From Orientallactaga sibirica (Eukaryota > Chordata > Mammalia > Rodentia > Dipodidae): a DNA stretch of 64,000 bases. The stretch is taken from positions 1,798,001 through 1,862,000 of the forward strand of contig JAEOAD010002183.1 of NCBI GenBank assembly GCA_036365145.1. Direction: 5' to 3'. The number at the start of each line of letters is the position of its first letter. The first letter of the stretch is position 1. The notes under the pieces were generated by a model that saw nothing but the letters and a program-made list of their open reading frames with translations, ran no database searches and was not told the origin of the DNA. The position numbers were made by a program, and so were the translations under genes. This document shows, in pieces, positions 1-10,985 of the stretch.

Positions 1-56
1 GCTGGCACAAGCCTTCTTGAGACTTGCTCTTTAGTGCTTCAAAATGAGCCCAACAA

Positions 57-248
57 GGCTAGAGAGATGGCCCAGCAGTTAATGAATTTGCCACTGAAGA
101 CTAAGGACCCAGGTTTGACTCCCCAGTACCCATGTAAGCCAGATGCACATGATGGTGCATGCATACAGAGTTTGTTTGCAGTGGCTAGAGGCCCTGGTGC
201 ACCTGTTATCTCTCTCTCAAGTAAATAAATAAATTAAAATATTTTTTT
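57..248 (+). mobile_element. DIP-type SINE (B2 superfamily)
   Basis: A tRNA-derived, non-coding retroposon moved by L1 machinery. The degenerate tRNA-like head (AGAGAGATGGCCCAGCAG) is followed by a box-B-like GGTTTGACTCC, the family body (GCCAGATGCACATGATGG, then TTTGTTTGCAGTGGCT), a short TC run and an AAATA-rich tail. It is flanked by a 14-bp direct repeat with one mismatch (AATGAGCCCAACAA at 43-56, AATGACCCCAACAA at 249-262), which is a target-site duplication (TSD) and fixes both ends. The small ORF over it is chance. The DIP name comes from knowledge of dipodid SINEs; the B2-superfamily assignment is firm. Confidence 0.85.
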
Positions 249-289
249 AATGACCCCAACAAACCTGCTCTTCTTCTGGGCTCTCCTAC

Positions 290-370
290 TTACCTAGAGT
301 TGAACAAGATACCATGGGAAAGCTGTACATGGCTGGCACACCATAGATGATCAACAAATGATGTCAGAAT
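290..370 (+). repeat. MIR-like SINE remnant
   Basis: A short stretch (CATGGCTGGCACACCATAG, then ATCAACAAATG) resembles the 3' part of the mammal-wide MIR SINE, whose usual form reads 'cctggcacatagtaggc...tcaataaatg'. It is heavily diverged. The rest of 263-600 shows nothing I recognise. Confidence 0.4.
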
Positions 371-599
371 GCTGGAAATGTTTAAACAATTGTCCTGTGA
401 GATCATTTGCTACCATAAGCACATTGTTTAGACCTCACATCCACAAACTTCCAGACATGTAACAGAAATAAAGTTTCAGTCACTTCACAATGAAACAGCC
501 AAACAATTTACTGAAGACAAAAAGTGACTATCAGAGATTCACAAGGTCAGTCTCTAAGAATCATTGTCTTTCTTTTATATCAGGGATGTGTTAAGTGAA

Positions 600-779
600 T
601 GAGTTCAGTATTCCTCTTTTATGCCTGTTTATGTATGTATGCCCTTCTGTATGGGTCCACATATGTGTACAAGTACATATGCATATGTGTGTGGAGGACA
701 AGGGATCACCTTGAGTGTCATCTACAGGAAGATTATCCACCACCTTTGAGATAGTGTCATTCAGTGGCCAGGGACTCAC
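600..779 (-). mobile_element. B4 (ID+B1) SINE, right-hand part, split by an LTR element
   Basis: This is the 3' half of a minus-strand B4 dimer. It has a TG-rich tail (TATGTGTACAAGTACATATG), the B4 signature GTGGAGGACAAGGGATCACC and the start of its B1 arm (CAGTGGCCAGGGACTCAC). The B1 arm breaks off at 779 and resumes at 2882 beyond the inserted MaLR element, duplicating CTCAC. The continuity of the two halves independently confirms the LTR element boundaries. Confidence 0.7.
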
Positions 780-1109
780 TGTTATAGTTAGCTTCTTGTT
801 GCTGGGACAAAACACCTAACCCAAATCAGTTAATGAGAGGAAAGAGTTTATTTTGGCTTAGAGTTTCAAGGGTAAGGTTCATCATAGCAGGTAAAGGATG
901 ATAGAACAGAGACTAGACATCACTTCTTGCCACTGCGGTTGGCAGGAAGCAACAACAGCAAGCTGAGCTCCTACTGACAAGAATAACTAAGCCTGTCTCC
1001 AGCAACACAGTTCCCCCAGCAAGGTTCCACTTCCCAAATTGCCACCAGTTCAGGGCCAAGTATTCAAAGTCCATGAGTCTATGAGGGCCATCTCATTCAA
1101 AGCACTATA
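780..1109 (-). repeat. 3' LTR of the 780-2876 MaLR element
   Basis: This is the LTR copy downstream in element sense. It matches 2546-2876 through shared blocks such as TTCTTGTTGCT, GACAAAACACCT, CAGCAAGGTTCCAC/CAGCAAAGGTTCTAC and CAAGTATTCAAA. The two copies clearly differ at many positions, so the insertion is old. The terminal TG of this copy has mutated to TA (read on the minus strand). Confidence 0.78.
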
Positions 1110-1343
1110 TTCCACTCCTGGTCCCCATAGATTCATAACCATTTCATTGAAAAAGAGCATTCAGTCCAACTTTAAAAGACTCCATAGTCTTTTATCTGTA
1201 CCAACACTGTTTAAAAGACTAAAGTCCAAAGTCTCATCTGAGACTTAAGATAGGCTTTTAACTGTGAGATCTGTAAAATCAAAACATAAACATTTTTAAC
1301 ATATGGTGTCATAAATCAAATATTCCCATTGCAAAAAAAAATA

Positions 1344-1569
1344 GGGCTGGAGACATGGCTTAGCAATTAAGGTGCCTGCCTGCAAAGCCTAAGAACACCC
1401 ATTCAAATCTCCAGGTCCCACATTTAGCCAGATGCAAAAGTGATGCAAGTGTGCAATTCCAGTCTTGCCCACAAGGGGGCACATACATCTGGAGTTTGTT
1501 CACGGCAGCTGAGAGGCTGCTGGCACACCCATTCTCTCTGTGTCTATCTCTCTCTCTCTCTCAAAAAAA
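1344..1569 (+). mobile_element. DIP SINE inside the MaLR element
   Basis: Starts GGGCTGGAGACATGGCTTAG and has the family body (GCCAGATGCAAAAGTGATGC) and a (TC)n run ending in a short A tract. It lies in the internal region of the 780-2876 LTR element, so it inserted after it. A long A run precedes it (TTGCAAAAAAAAATA) and TTGCATA follows, suggesting a blurred target duplication. Confidence 0.8.
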
Positions 1570-2545
1570 TTGCATAGCAATGCAAGGCCTAAAAGCAACA
1601 GGGAAAGCAATCATCAAGTCCTGCAGCTCCATGGACAGCATTTAGGACCCATGATGCTTCAGTCTTTGCCACTTGCTTTCTAGGCAGATCCACCCAAGTC
1701 AAAGTAAGAAGCTTTCCTTGGTGGGCCATCCCATAGGCCAAACATCTCTAAAGTACTGGGATTTCCACTGCAACCCATAGTTTATACTCATGTCTCCATG
1801 CAATGGCCCCTCATGGCCTCTATTCAGGAACTGTGACCTTGCTCCACATTGCCTAAAGGCCATCTCAAAATAATAATAATAATAATCACTCTCTCTCTCC
1901 TGCCTTTGCCATACTTCTAAAATCAGTATCAAGTGGGCTACCAAACATGTCAATCTAAGGGTGAATAAAACTAACTTTGAAGATCAGGAAATTCCTTCAG
2001 CATTCTTCCTTTAGGCCTCCTCCTTTCAAAATAAAACAGTACTCCTACTGTCCAAATGCAGAGCAACCAGATCAATCTCAATTGTGGTAATCTTTTCAAC
2101 AATTACAACTGAACAATATTTCAGTCTGTACCCTAAAACTTTCATTTCTTTCTATGCTGACTTAATATCCTTCATAACCCTCTGCTCTGTACTTGACTCT
2201 GCCGAACATACCAGTCCATCACAAATTCAACTTTCTCAAGTCCTCACAGGACATGGTTAGAATGCAGCCATTCTTTCACACAAACTACTTCTAGCCCAGG
2301 CCCAAAATGTTCCTTTTACCCTATTAAGATAAGCAGAGCCTCCATAGTCCACAGTTCTCTCTGGATTTAGGATTCCCAATCTCTCACCAGAATTATCTAT
2401 TAAGCTCTGCTTATAGCACTGCAAGGCCTCTCTAGTTCAAAGCTCAAAATCCTTCCATAGTCCTCCTTACAAGTTGCTTCCAAAAGGCCAAAAACCACTG
2501 TCAGACTTATTGCAGCAACAGCTCCATTCCTTAGTCCTGATTTTC

Positions 2546-2876
2546 TGTTGTAGTTTGTTTCTTGTTGCTTGGACAAAACACCTGACCAAAAAGGGCTTAA
2601 GTCTGGCTTATACTCTCTAGGGTAAGATTCATCATGGTAAGGAAAGGCTACTGAAGTAGAGGCTGAGCATCACATCTTGCTATCGCAGCTGGAAGAAAGC
2701 AAGAAGAGTGAGCTGAGCTCCTATTGTCAAGAGGAACTTCGCTATAACACCCCCAGGACTGCCCCTAGCAACACATCTCCTCCAGCAAAGGTTCTACCTC
2801 CCAAATTGCTACCAGTTGGGAACCAAGTATTCAAAATACGTGAGGTTATGGGAGCCATGTCATTCAAATCACAGCA
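2546..2876 (-). repeat. 5' LTR of the 780-2876 MaLR element
   Basis: The LTR copy upstream in element sense. Its plus-strand ends are TG at 2546 and CA at 2876, immediately abutting the right-hand CTCAC duplication. It aligns end to end with 780-1109. Left of 2546, in the internal region, a tRNA-primer site is expected; the minus-strand reading there (AAAATCAGGACTAAGGAATG) is only a weak match to a leucine-type site. Confidence 0.78.
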
Positions 2877-2881
2877 CTCAC

Positions 2882-3056
2882 CAATTAGGTACATGGCTGG
2901 CCAGTGAGCCTTCGGGGTTCTGTGTCTGCCGCATAGCATTCAGATTAAAGGTACATGCCACCACAGCCAGTATTTTATGTGGGTATGGACTGGGGATTAA
3001 ACTCATATGTTCATGCTTGTGAGACAAATTCTTTACCAACTAAGCCATTTCCAAGT
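2882..3056 (-). mobile_element. B4 SINE, left-hand part (continuation of 600-779)
   Basis: The remainder of the split B4. The B1 arm is GGCTGGCCAGTGAGCC and ATTAAAGGTACATGCCACCA. The ID/tRNA-like arm reads in reverse (ACTGGGGATTAAACTCATAT, then ACCAACTAAGCCATTTCC). The reverse-complement box B (GGATTAAACTC) is mutated. Confidence 0.7.
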
Positions 3057-3639
3057 CCCAGACTCTTTTTAAAAGGTTAATTTAACAAGTTTTAAAGTTA
3101 AAACTATTTAAAATAAAAATAAATGAGGAGAGATAAAGGCTCAATCATTTTCTGACAGGAAAAAAAAGCAAAAACCACAGTAATAATGGAATAAAAGCTA
3201 TTTTCTCTTTGTAGTAGCATGACTGTTATATGGACAGAATGCAGAAAAAACATAGTAACAGTATTGTTGCTGAATCAAATTCCCATAACTAAGTCAAAAG
3301 AATTGTTTATGTGGGCCTTCTAGCAAGGAGTAAGAATAATTTTGTTATTGTAGGCTAAATTTTGTAAAGATGATTTTATTTTGAAAATTGCCTTTTTTGT
3401 TTTTTGAAATAAATGCTGATGAATATCTTAAGGAATCAGCTGTCACCCCAGGGGCTACATGAGTCTCAGACTCAATGTAAAAGAAAACATGGCTATGCTA
3501 TCTAATTTGAAATGTTAATATTTTGTTCTTCATATTTTTTGTATTTACTCTTAAACGGCACATTAAATATTATTTATTAAATTCTGTGATGAGAATCTAG
3601 AGACCTTTTTCTTTAGGAGGTTTTGGTATTACTGATTGA
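3057..3639. other. AT-rich sequence, nothing recognised
   Basis: Low-GC DNA with A- and T-runs. I see no ORF of note, no SINE signature and no promoter-like cluster. Possibly decayed L1, but I cannot align any segment. Confidence 0.4.
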
Positions 3640-3940
3640 GTGCCCCCTATTGGAAATACTTGGGACTGGAATGTTTTGGATTTCAGATTTTCTGGAATTT
3701 AGACTATTTTCCTATATGTAATGAGATAACTTGCAGATGGGACCCAAGTCTAAACTTAAGTTTCATTTATTCTTCAAATATCTATACCATTATACAGACA
3801 GAAAGTAATTGTATACAATTTTTCTAGTAATGCTATGCATGAAAAAAGTTTTGTGCTATGAAATTCTGGATTCAAAAAGTTGTTGATTTAACATTTTAGG
3901 GATTTTTTGTCTTATGGATTATCAATCTGGAATAAATGTA
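3640..3940 (+). repeat. Old DNA-transposon fragment (Tigger/pogo-like)
   Basis: A 300-bp stretch matches the pattern of a common eutherian TcMar/Tigger-type non-autonomous element. It has a forward block around TTGGGACTGGAATGTTTTGG, the internal block GGGACCCAAGTCTAAAC and a terminal block ending TTATGGATTATCAATCTGG. Family assignment is from memory of that element; no transposase coding is present. Confidence 0.55.
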
Positions 3941-3971
3941 ATTAGTTCTCCCTTTAAAAAAATATAATAAA

Positions 3972-4126
3972 GCTGGGTGTGGTGGTGCACGCCTTTAATC
4001 CCAGCACTTGAGATGCAGAGGTAGGAGGATCGCCATGAGTTCAAGGCCACCCTGAGATGACAGACATAGTGAATTCCAGGTCAGACTGAGCTAGAGTGAG
4101 ACCCTACCTCAAAAGATTTAAAAAAT
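3972..4126 (+). mobile_element. B1 SINE
   Basis: A near-complete 7SL-derived B1: GCTGGGTGTGGTGGTGCACG, CCTTTAATCCCAGCACTTG, the box-B-containing GAGTTCAAGG region, GAATTCCAGGTCAG and AGAGTGAGACCCTACCTC, ending in an A-rich tail. The form 'AATTCCAGGTCAGnCTGnGCTAGAGTGAGACCCTACCTC' is the common B1 variant in this window. Confidence 0.92.
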
Positions 4127-4139
4127 AGTATAATGTATG

Positions 4140-7040
4140 CAAGAAATAGTTAATGGATAGATGTCATTCAGAGAAGGAGAGTACATTTCTACATGAAGGA
4201 TCAGTGAAGGCTGTGAAACAGGTTTCATTCGTGTTGATTACTATGTCCTGGCTGGAGACTTCAACAGAGAAAAGATTCCAGAAATTCAAAAGTTTTTAAG
4301 TGATGAAAGAAACATTACTAGGCCAGAATAAGGGAGGGGAATTCATTGGCTATAAATGGAGAAAATATGCCAGGTATTGATAAAAGTGTGTGTTTCCATG
4401 TTGCAAAGAGAGCATGACCTGGAGACCTGCTTGTGCCAAAGGAGGAGGCCTTGTACGGGCAGATTCATTTTACCACCACCTTATATAGACAAGACCCTGC
4501 TTTCCAGCTCTGTGGATGGAGAAAGAAGCCAGTGTGTGCAAACAGCTGAATAAATCATGCTTGTAAATGATCAGGAGAGGCCTTGTACCCACAAGTGTCT
4601 TCATTTACCAAGTTCAGCCTTGCCTCAAGGACTTGCATCTAACTCAGTCAGAAGTGGTGACAATCCAGGTTAGTGACAAAAATCCTCATGGAGAACAAAA
4701 AACTGTTGGATCACATGCTTATACAAAAGCAGAAAGGAAAGCATGAATTCAGAATCTCCTAAAATTCATCTCAAAGTAGACTCAGGACTGTGCTGCAGAA
4801 CCTCTCATTTACCCGAGCCCTACCCTCTTCACTACAATCTGTCTTCCATGGGTCAGGCTTCCTTCAGAAACACACATTTCAGGAGGTTGTTTTGACCCAG
4901 TTCTGTTTTCAACAAGCTAAGTCACTCGTGAATCTACACTAACTCAGCCTGGAGGAGCAAGGCACTGAAGAGAAGACATGTTGCAAAGCAGGAAAGGGAA
5001 AGGGCTAAAATTCCTTAGTAGACTCAGCCCTTGGGAGGTAGAAGCGGGGGGGGGGGGGGATGGTGAATTCAAGACCAACTTGGGCTAATGGGATACCCTG
5101 ATTCACACAACGAACAATACAATGCAATCATTCATAGAAACTACTTCCTCCGTAAAAGTCTACCTGGATAGTTGTGGGCGCCCTGGGAGTTAAAACATGA
5201 ATAGCACAAACCATTACATAGTGTATTTTTCCAAAACTAGCACACACTTGTATAGTATTAACTAGGAAGGGGAGGAAATCAGCCACCTTCAGAGAAATAT
5301 GAGGCATTTCATTACCCCAAAGACGTTCACGTTCCTTTTGCTTTGGTTTGCCATGATATTCACCTTTGACTGGATGGATTTAACACCCACATCATTAAAA
5401 CCTTTCCCAATGACTTCTACTTCCTCAGAAAACAAGACATCAAGTTACCAGGCCAGGAAAAAAAAATGGTCTGTTTTCACAATGAAAAGGTTTACAGTGC
5501 CGTGCTTTTCCAGAGAGTGATAGAAGCAGCCCCTCAGAGTGGGCAATTGTGAGATTTGAAAGGTAGCTTGGATGTCCCTTCGTCCAGTGGCTTCCTGACA
5601 CCTGACAACAGACGTTCTCTCCTAGGATGCACCATTTCCCCCAGTGTGCAGAGGAGACAGGTAGGTACGGTCCTAAACAAAGTGGGGGTATGTCTGGAAA
5701 CTTCACATCACAGCTTTTGCCTAATCCCAAATGAAGTCAACTTGAAAAAAAAAAAAAAAGAATGTCCCTCCCAATAACCCAATAACCACCCCTCCCCCCA
5801 AAAAAATACCAGGAAAATTTAGGTGATTTATTCCAAGTCACACAGATGAGGATGGCTGGGCATGCTGCTCCTGGCTCCTGCTGTTCCTGCTGTTCCTGCT
5901 TGTGCCTATGGATGGAGGGAGTGTCAATTCCGAATGGAGCAATTTCCTTGTCTAATGTCTGTATACAATTTTTATGTATTTGCCACAATTTCAACGAGCT
6001 CATTACTCCCCAGTATTTGCCATAGCTGTTCCTGCATAAGGCATCTGTAAGGCACAAATGTATTAACAGCCAGATGCCACTGGCACCAGGTTTTGGGTGG
6101 CTCCAAGTCTCCTCTAAGGGTGAGAGGAATCTTTCCTATACTTTTAACCCATCCATGCGAAGAACCTGGGCTAGGAAGCTCTAGGATAGAAAACAAGGCT
6201 CACTCTTCCTCCACAGAAAGGTTTGTTTTTTAAAGCCTTTGGCACAATCACTTTCTAATCATGGCCTTAGTGCCAGTCATCTTCTGCTTTGTAGTACTTC
6301 TTGGGGTCAAGAGTTATGACCTGGAATGACACTGTGTGTTAGTAAAGGCATTTGAGCCCTTCCATTGAAGGAATAATAACCCTGTTGCTGTCCCTCTACA
6401 AAATTTTCTTAGGATTTCTTTGGCTGAGTCCCAATTCCAAAGGCTGGCATGGAAATGCATTTGAATAATGCTGTAAGATACATATCTAATCAATGTCCAA
6501 GAAACTCAAGCAGGTATAGTCAGATCATGGGTAGACTCCATGGAGAAGGCATACCAGCTTTTCTCTGAATAGTGAGTATGATTAACAAGTGGAGGTGGAG
6601 AACAAGGAAATGTTATCCTAGGGAAAGCCACAGTCTGAGTAGAGCCACAGCTTGCTGAGGGATAGACTTGCTTTGTGATTTGCAAGGCAATTATAGCCAT
6701 GACATGGTTCACTGGGGACATGTATCAGCTAAGATTCTGGAAGACCTGGAGTGTGGTACTAGGGAAGCTGGACTTGACCCTATCCTCATTCCTAAATCAA
6801 GACATTAGACACATACTGAGTACTAGGCTGTGTGATAGGCAGTAGGGTGCAAATATAAGATCACAATAGAGGTAGAGAAGACATTTAGAAAAGTAAGGCA
6901 TCCCAACTACTAATAATGAGGTTTGTATCAGAAATAATAGTTACAAGTAAATATGTGAGATCAACTCTGTGAAAGACAGCTTTCGGGGAGGAGATTGGAT
7001 TTAAAGGAAATTGGACCATTGGGCTAGGAACATGATTAGA
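4140..7040. other. Unassigned, mostly single-copy-looking DNA
   Basis: No gene is supported. Notable content is a short B1-like remnant with a G run (5010-5095) and an L2-like stretch near 6780-6870 (CATACTGAGTACTAGGC). Several small ORFs (such as 5299-5520, with a hydrophobic N-terminus) have no family match and no supporting context. Confidence 0.4.
5010..5095 (+). repeat. Degenerate B1-like remnant containing a G run
   Basis: The pieces CAGCCCTTGGGAGGTAGAAG and GTGAATTCAAGACCAACTTG resemble the B1/7SL core ('cagcactcgggaggcagaag...gagttcaaggccaacctggg'). A run of about 14 G (around 5046-5059) interrupts the middle. Confidence 0.5.
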
Positions 7041-7044
7041 AATA

Positions 7045-7173
7045 TATTTATTTTTTTATTTTTTAAAGTAATTTATTTTTGACAAATTTTGCACTTGTAT
7101 ATTAATGTGTTTTTAACACATCCCCTCACTCTTACTAAACCCCTTCTTCTCAATTAGTCCTTCTATTTTGATG

Positions 7174-7223
<50 letters not shown>

Positions 7224-7350
7224 GTAATCCACTGAGTTTAATGAAGGTTACTTATAGGAGCCAGGCTGGGGGCTTATTTACCACAGCATGTGCAACTTGC
7301 CAGTGGCCATCCCACTAAAGAAAATACAGAGATGCATTCCTGCAAGATTA
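7045..7350 (-). repeat. Probable antisense L1 3'-UTR fragment with long T tract
   Basis: The block TCTATTTTGATGTCTTTTTT, followed by CCACTGAGTTTAATGAAGG, ACTTGCCAGTGGCCATCCC and ACTAAAGAAAAT, corresponds to a rodent L1 3'-end family read in reverse. The same blocks recur at 58080-58180. A T tract of nearly 50 bases occupies about 7176-7222. Confidence 0.45.
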
Positions 7351-9414
7351 CCCTCACTGAATCATGTGGCTTAATTTGGAGAGGGAAACAATTGGAGATA
7401 AAGAGATAAAGATTCTATTGCCCTGTCTAGGAGAGACAATGAGGGCTAGGGCATCAGAGATGGAAAGGTACTGGTGGGTTTGGCTGGTCAAGTAATGATT
7501 GAATGCACAGTAATCACACATAGTAGTGTCTAGTTTACAGAACTAGCCTAGGAGACCAAAATTAGCTCTGTTACTCTACTGGGAATACAACACACTAAAG
7601 ACTGAGGTGCTCTCACTAACAAATCTTCTCCCATCTCTATATTAATCAGCTGTCATATTAACCACTCAATCTTAAATAAACAACCAACTCCTCTTTCTAA
7701 TGCTCCTGTCCCTTGTATTTCAATTAAGATCCTTTACCATGCTCCCCACTCTTTGTTTACCAAGAAACTGAATCTTTCCAAAGCAGATTTATGGGAGATA
7801 GGATAGTGATTGTCGAATTGTTGAAGATTTAATCATGAGGCTTAGTCACACTCCTTAAGCGGATGGAAAAATAAGCCCTTCTACTTCGGACATCCAGTGG
7901 GTTGCTATACATAATAACGAATAAAGTCAATAAATCTCCTAATATCCCTACATGCACCCTATTCCCATACATATTACAATCCAGAGATGACTAGAGAGAG
8001 ATTCTTCCAAGTAATTAACCCAAGGAGCAGTGTTCAACACAGAGCTTACAGAAGCCCAGAGAAGCTGCTAAGAGTAAGTCAGCTCAGAGATCTGATGCAA
8101 AGATAATTCCTGGTGATGGCGTAGGATGTAGGTTATAACTGGGATAGTCAATATGGTCTGTGCCCCACATTGGATAATTTTCAGAAGCTGTCACTCGTTA
8201 AATGTTTATGGAACTGAATTTCAAGGGAGCCGATTTCAGATTAACATAGGGGAAAACTGTCAAGCATTTAGAACTATCCACCCTTGGTTGCTGGAGACAC
8301 TAAAGCATTCTTTAGTTATCTTTCCCTCATTCTCCTCCTGACTACTTCCTCCTGCTTCTCCATCACCATCATTATCAATAATATCTTATTTGAGATGATC
8401 ACTTCACAAGAGAGTTCATGATGGAACTGCAGAGGATACAGAGCTCCAAATTCCAAGGAAATTATAGTTTTTAGCTTACAGTTGCCTAACTTAATTCTCA
8501 TTCAGTAGGAATTAGACACTGAACTTTGAATTTCATCTTTTCCTTGACTAGTGAGCTATGCAGTCCTGTGATCTGAGAAGTGCCAATTTAGGATGGATAT
8601 ATTGGGATATAACCCCATTATAAGTTGAAAAGCACGTATGTAATTGTGTGTGTGTGTGTGTTTATGTGTGTGCATGCTTATGTATGATGGGATGGAGTAG
8701 TAAGAAACCAGAAAACTGCCAAAAATAACAGAAAATAAAGTGCAAAACAGAAGAGCTCAAAGACACAATGACTACCTTAACTGAGAGAATTAAGAGAGGG
8801 CATTTAGTGAGGGATGCATAAAATATTGGAGGGTGGGAAGCTCTGTAATAAGATGGATGCAGGTAAGCAGAGGGGTTGCAGGCACCAGTCATTATTACAT
8901 TATTATATTTTATCTGGGTATAGGGCACAGCGAGTGGAAGACTGGAACACTTGCTGAGATCAGGTGACAAAATGTATTAAGGACAAGGATGAGAAGATTA
9001 CATTGGATCTGGGTAGCTCTTTAAACTTTTGTTATAATCATCTAGCATGTTTGGAGATCCATCTAGCAGAAATTAAATGGAAAGGTCATAAAGGAAAGAG
9101 GAAAGAGTCAGAGAAGCAGGTTAACAGATAATTCTTTGGAAGGATAGCAATGACTGACTGAGCCAAGAGTAGAGAAAGGCAAACATAAGAAACATTGAAG
9201 TATAAAAACCAGAGAAAAGAAACAACGTGTGGATAATTCGAGGTTGAATTTGTTCTACTGAGGAAATCATAGGTCAGAAAAGACTGTCACAAAATAAAGG
9301 ATGGAATCATAAAGAAAATTCAGCTCAGCCTTTTTGTAAATATGTGGTAATCTGTACCCCACGCTTGCTTTGTTGGGGCTGTCAACATGTCAGAGCAGCC
9401 ATAGATATTATCAT
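7351..9414. other. Unassigned DNA with a (TG)n run
   Basis: No gene or clear interspersed repeat. A short (TG)n stretch occupies about 8645-8675. A purine-rich stretch (8700-9300) gives small minus-strand ORFs without family resemblance. Confidence 0.35.
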
Positions 9415-9806
9415 TGTTGCAGACAGCTTCAGGTTCGCTGAGATGAACTTCCAGACCAGGCACAGTTATGGAGGAAGGGATATTATTTATTGAAGCTCAC
9501 AGATCCAGGGGAAGTTCCATAATGGCAGGAGAAGCTGGCCTGCTCTCCACAGGACCAAGCAGAGAGAGAGAAAGCCAACCAGCCACCACAGCACACAGAG
9601 CAAAACTACAGCTAAAAGGTCACACAGCACACTTCAGGAACTCCTGCTAGGCACATTTGCATATCTTTACAATGGAATCTCAAACCCACCATTAACACCT
9701 TAAGACCAGCCCCCAGTGACATTGCCTCTAGCAAGGTGATTGCAGATGCAAACTATAACTAATAAAATACTGAATATATTGGGGGACATATATTCAAACT
9801 ACCACA
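9415..9806 (-). mobile_element. Solo LTR of the ORR1-like MaLR family, with perfect TSD
   Basis: On the minus strand this begins TGTGGTAGTTTGAATATATG and ends TCTGCAACA. It is colinear over its length with the LTRs at 48434-48820 and 49388-49775. A perfect 5-bp duplication flanks it (ATCAT at 9410-9414 and 9807-9811), marking both ends exactly and showing one clean integration later reduced to a solo LTR by LTR-LTR recombination. The polyadenylation-region AATAAATAATAT lies at about 9482-9493 (minus strand). The plus-strand ORF at 9468-9650 is incidental. Confidence 0.85.
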
Positions 9807-10269
9807 ATCATGAACAATGGTACAAGTGCTGAAGTTAGCAAATTACTATTTTATACAAATAAGTAAAGATTTAAGGTTGAGTCTCCAATAACTTCTCAGG
9901 ATCCATGTGCATTCTGACGAAACTTCTTATGTGGAAGAGAAGGGGAGTTACAGATGTAGCCAGATATCACACATTTTATTTCATACATGAAAAGGAGAAC
10001 CGCTGGTTTAAGAGATTAAGGTTTATGAATTTCTTTGAATAATGTCAGAGTGTTGAATGAATCAATAAGAAACAACCTGATTTTTTTGCATGACCTGATC
10101 AACTCTTCAGACCGTGCTGTATCAATCTGCCTGGCAATTATATGGATGCACCTAAACTGAAACTTCTTTTTAAAACAAGTGTAAATGAGTAACTGGAGTC
10201 TTATAGTAATTCATCCTGGCCTGGAATTTGAGTTAATCTGGCTCTGTCTTCAATGAGCTAATAGGAAAA

Positions 10270-10400
10270 TGGACTTTAGACTCAAACAGTCCTAGGGTTA
10301 AAGATTGGTGCCCTTGTTAGCAGACAGGAAAACATAAGTCAAGTCACTACTCTATGCCTCTGTTTCCTGATCTTCAAAAAAAGATGAAACATGAAGGTAT
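10270..10400 (+). repeat. MIR SINE remnant
   Basis: AAGTCAAGTCACTACTC, then CCTCTGTTTCCTGATCTTCA, matches the MIR core ('gcaagtcacttaacctctctgagcctcagtttcctcatct'). Diverged but colinear. Confidence 0.6.
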
Positions 10401-10644
10401 GGAGGTCTGCACTGAAGAAGGGTTACCTCCCACCCTCAGAGCCATGACCAGTAATGGGGGTTGGAAGAGCTAATTTCCCCTTAGCCAGGCTTTCCAAATT
10501 GCTTCATGGAAGAAAAGGAACTCTGGCTTTTGAAATAGATTTAAGAAGAAAAATTACTTCTCACATAGCTAATGTGACTATATTTAATATTTAAGACATT
10601 GGCTAAATTACTTTTAGAATTATTCTAGAAAATTCAGGCATTCG

Positions 10645-10679
10645 GGCTGGAGAAATGGCTCCGTGCCTAAGAGTGACTG

Positions 10680-10723
<44 letters not shown>

Positions 10724-10985
10724 CAGGGCCTGAGACCACTGAGTTTGATTCCCTAGCACCCAATAAAATATCTGGGTGTGGCCACATGCCTGCAACTCCA
10801 GTCCTGGTGGGGAGCAGAGGCCAAAGAATCACTAGTGCTCAGAAAACCTGCAGGTGTTCTCAAGAAAATACAAGAATGAGCTAGAAAATAGGAAGACAAT
10901 GTCTTGTGCACAAATGATGCATGCATTTGCACACATTCACACACCATGGACACATCATATTACACATACTACATATACATCCTTG
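10645..10985 (+). mobile_element. B4 (ID+B1) SINE with an embedded (CA)n
   Basis: The ID-like head is GGGCTGGAGAAATGGCTCCG, with a box-B-like GAGTTTGATTCC. The decayed B1 arm (ATATCTGGGTGTGGCCACATG) precedes an ACAC/ACAT-rich B4 tail ending in A's. A (CA)21 tract at 10681-10722 sits inside the tRNA-like head, where the B4 consensus has none. Confidence 0.6.
10681..10722. repeat. (CA)n microsatellite
   Basis: A perfect CA dinucleotide tract of about 42 bases. Its location inside a tRNA-like SINE head is unusual. Confidence 0.95.

Larger units (their letters stand above)
780..2876 (-). mobile_element. Full-length MaLR-type (ORR1-like) LTR retrotransposon, non-coding
   Basis: Two related LTRs (780-1109 and 2546-2876, about 330 bp each) bracket a roughly 1.4-kb internal region. 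Perfect 5-bp target duplications (CTCAC at 775-779 and 2877-2881) flank it, the size typical of ERVL/MaLR integration. Sense is the minus strand. On that strand each LTR begins near TGCTGTGATTTGAATG or TATAGTGCTTTGAATG and carries an AATAAA-type region. The purine tract next to the 3' LTR reads as the complement of 1110-1130 (TATGGGGACCAGGAGTGGAA). The primer-binding site beside the 5' LTR is degenerate. There is no gag or pol coding, so it was mobilised in trans. It sits inside a B4 and contains a DIP, which dates it between the two. Confidence 0.8.

Noticed and set aside
5299..5520. 73-codon ORF with hydrophobic N-terminus resembling a signal peptide
   Set aside because: It is short, with no homologous family known to me, no Kozak-like context of note and no neighbouring exon.
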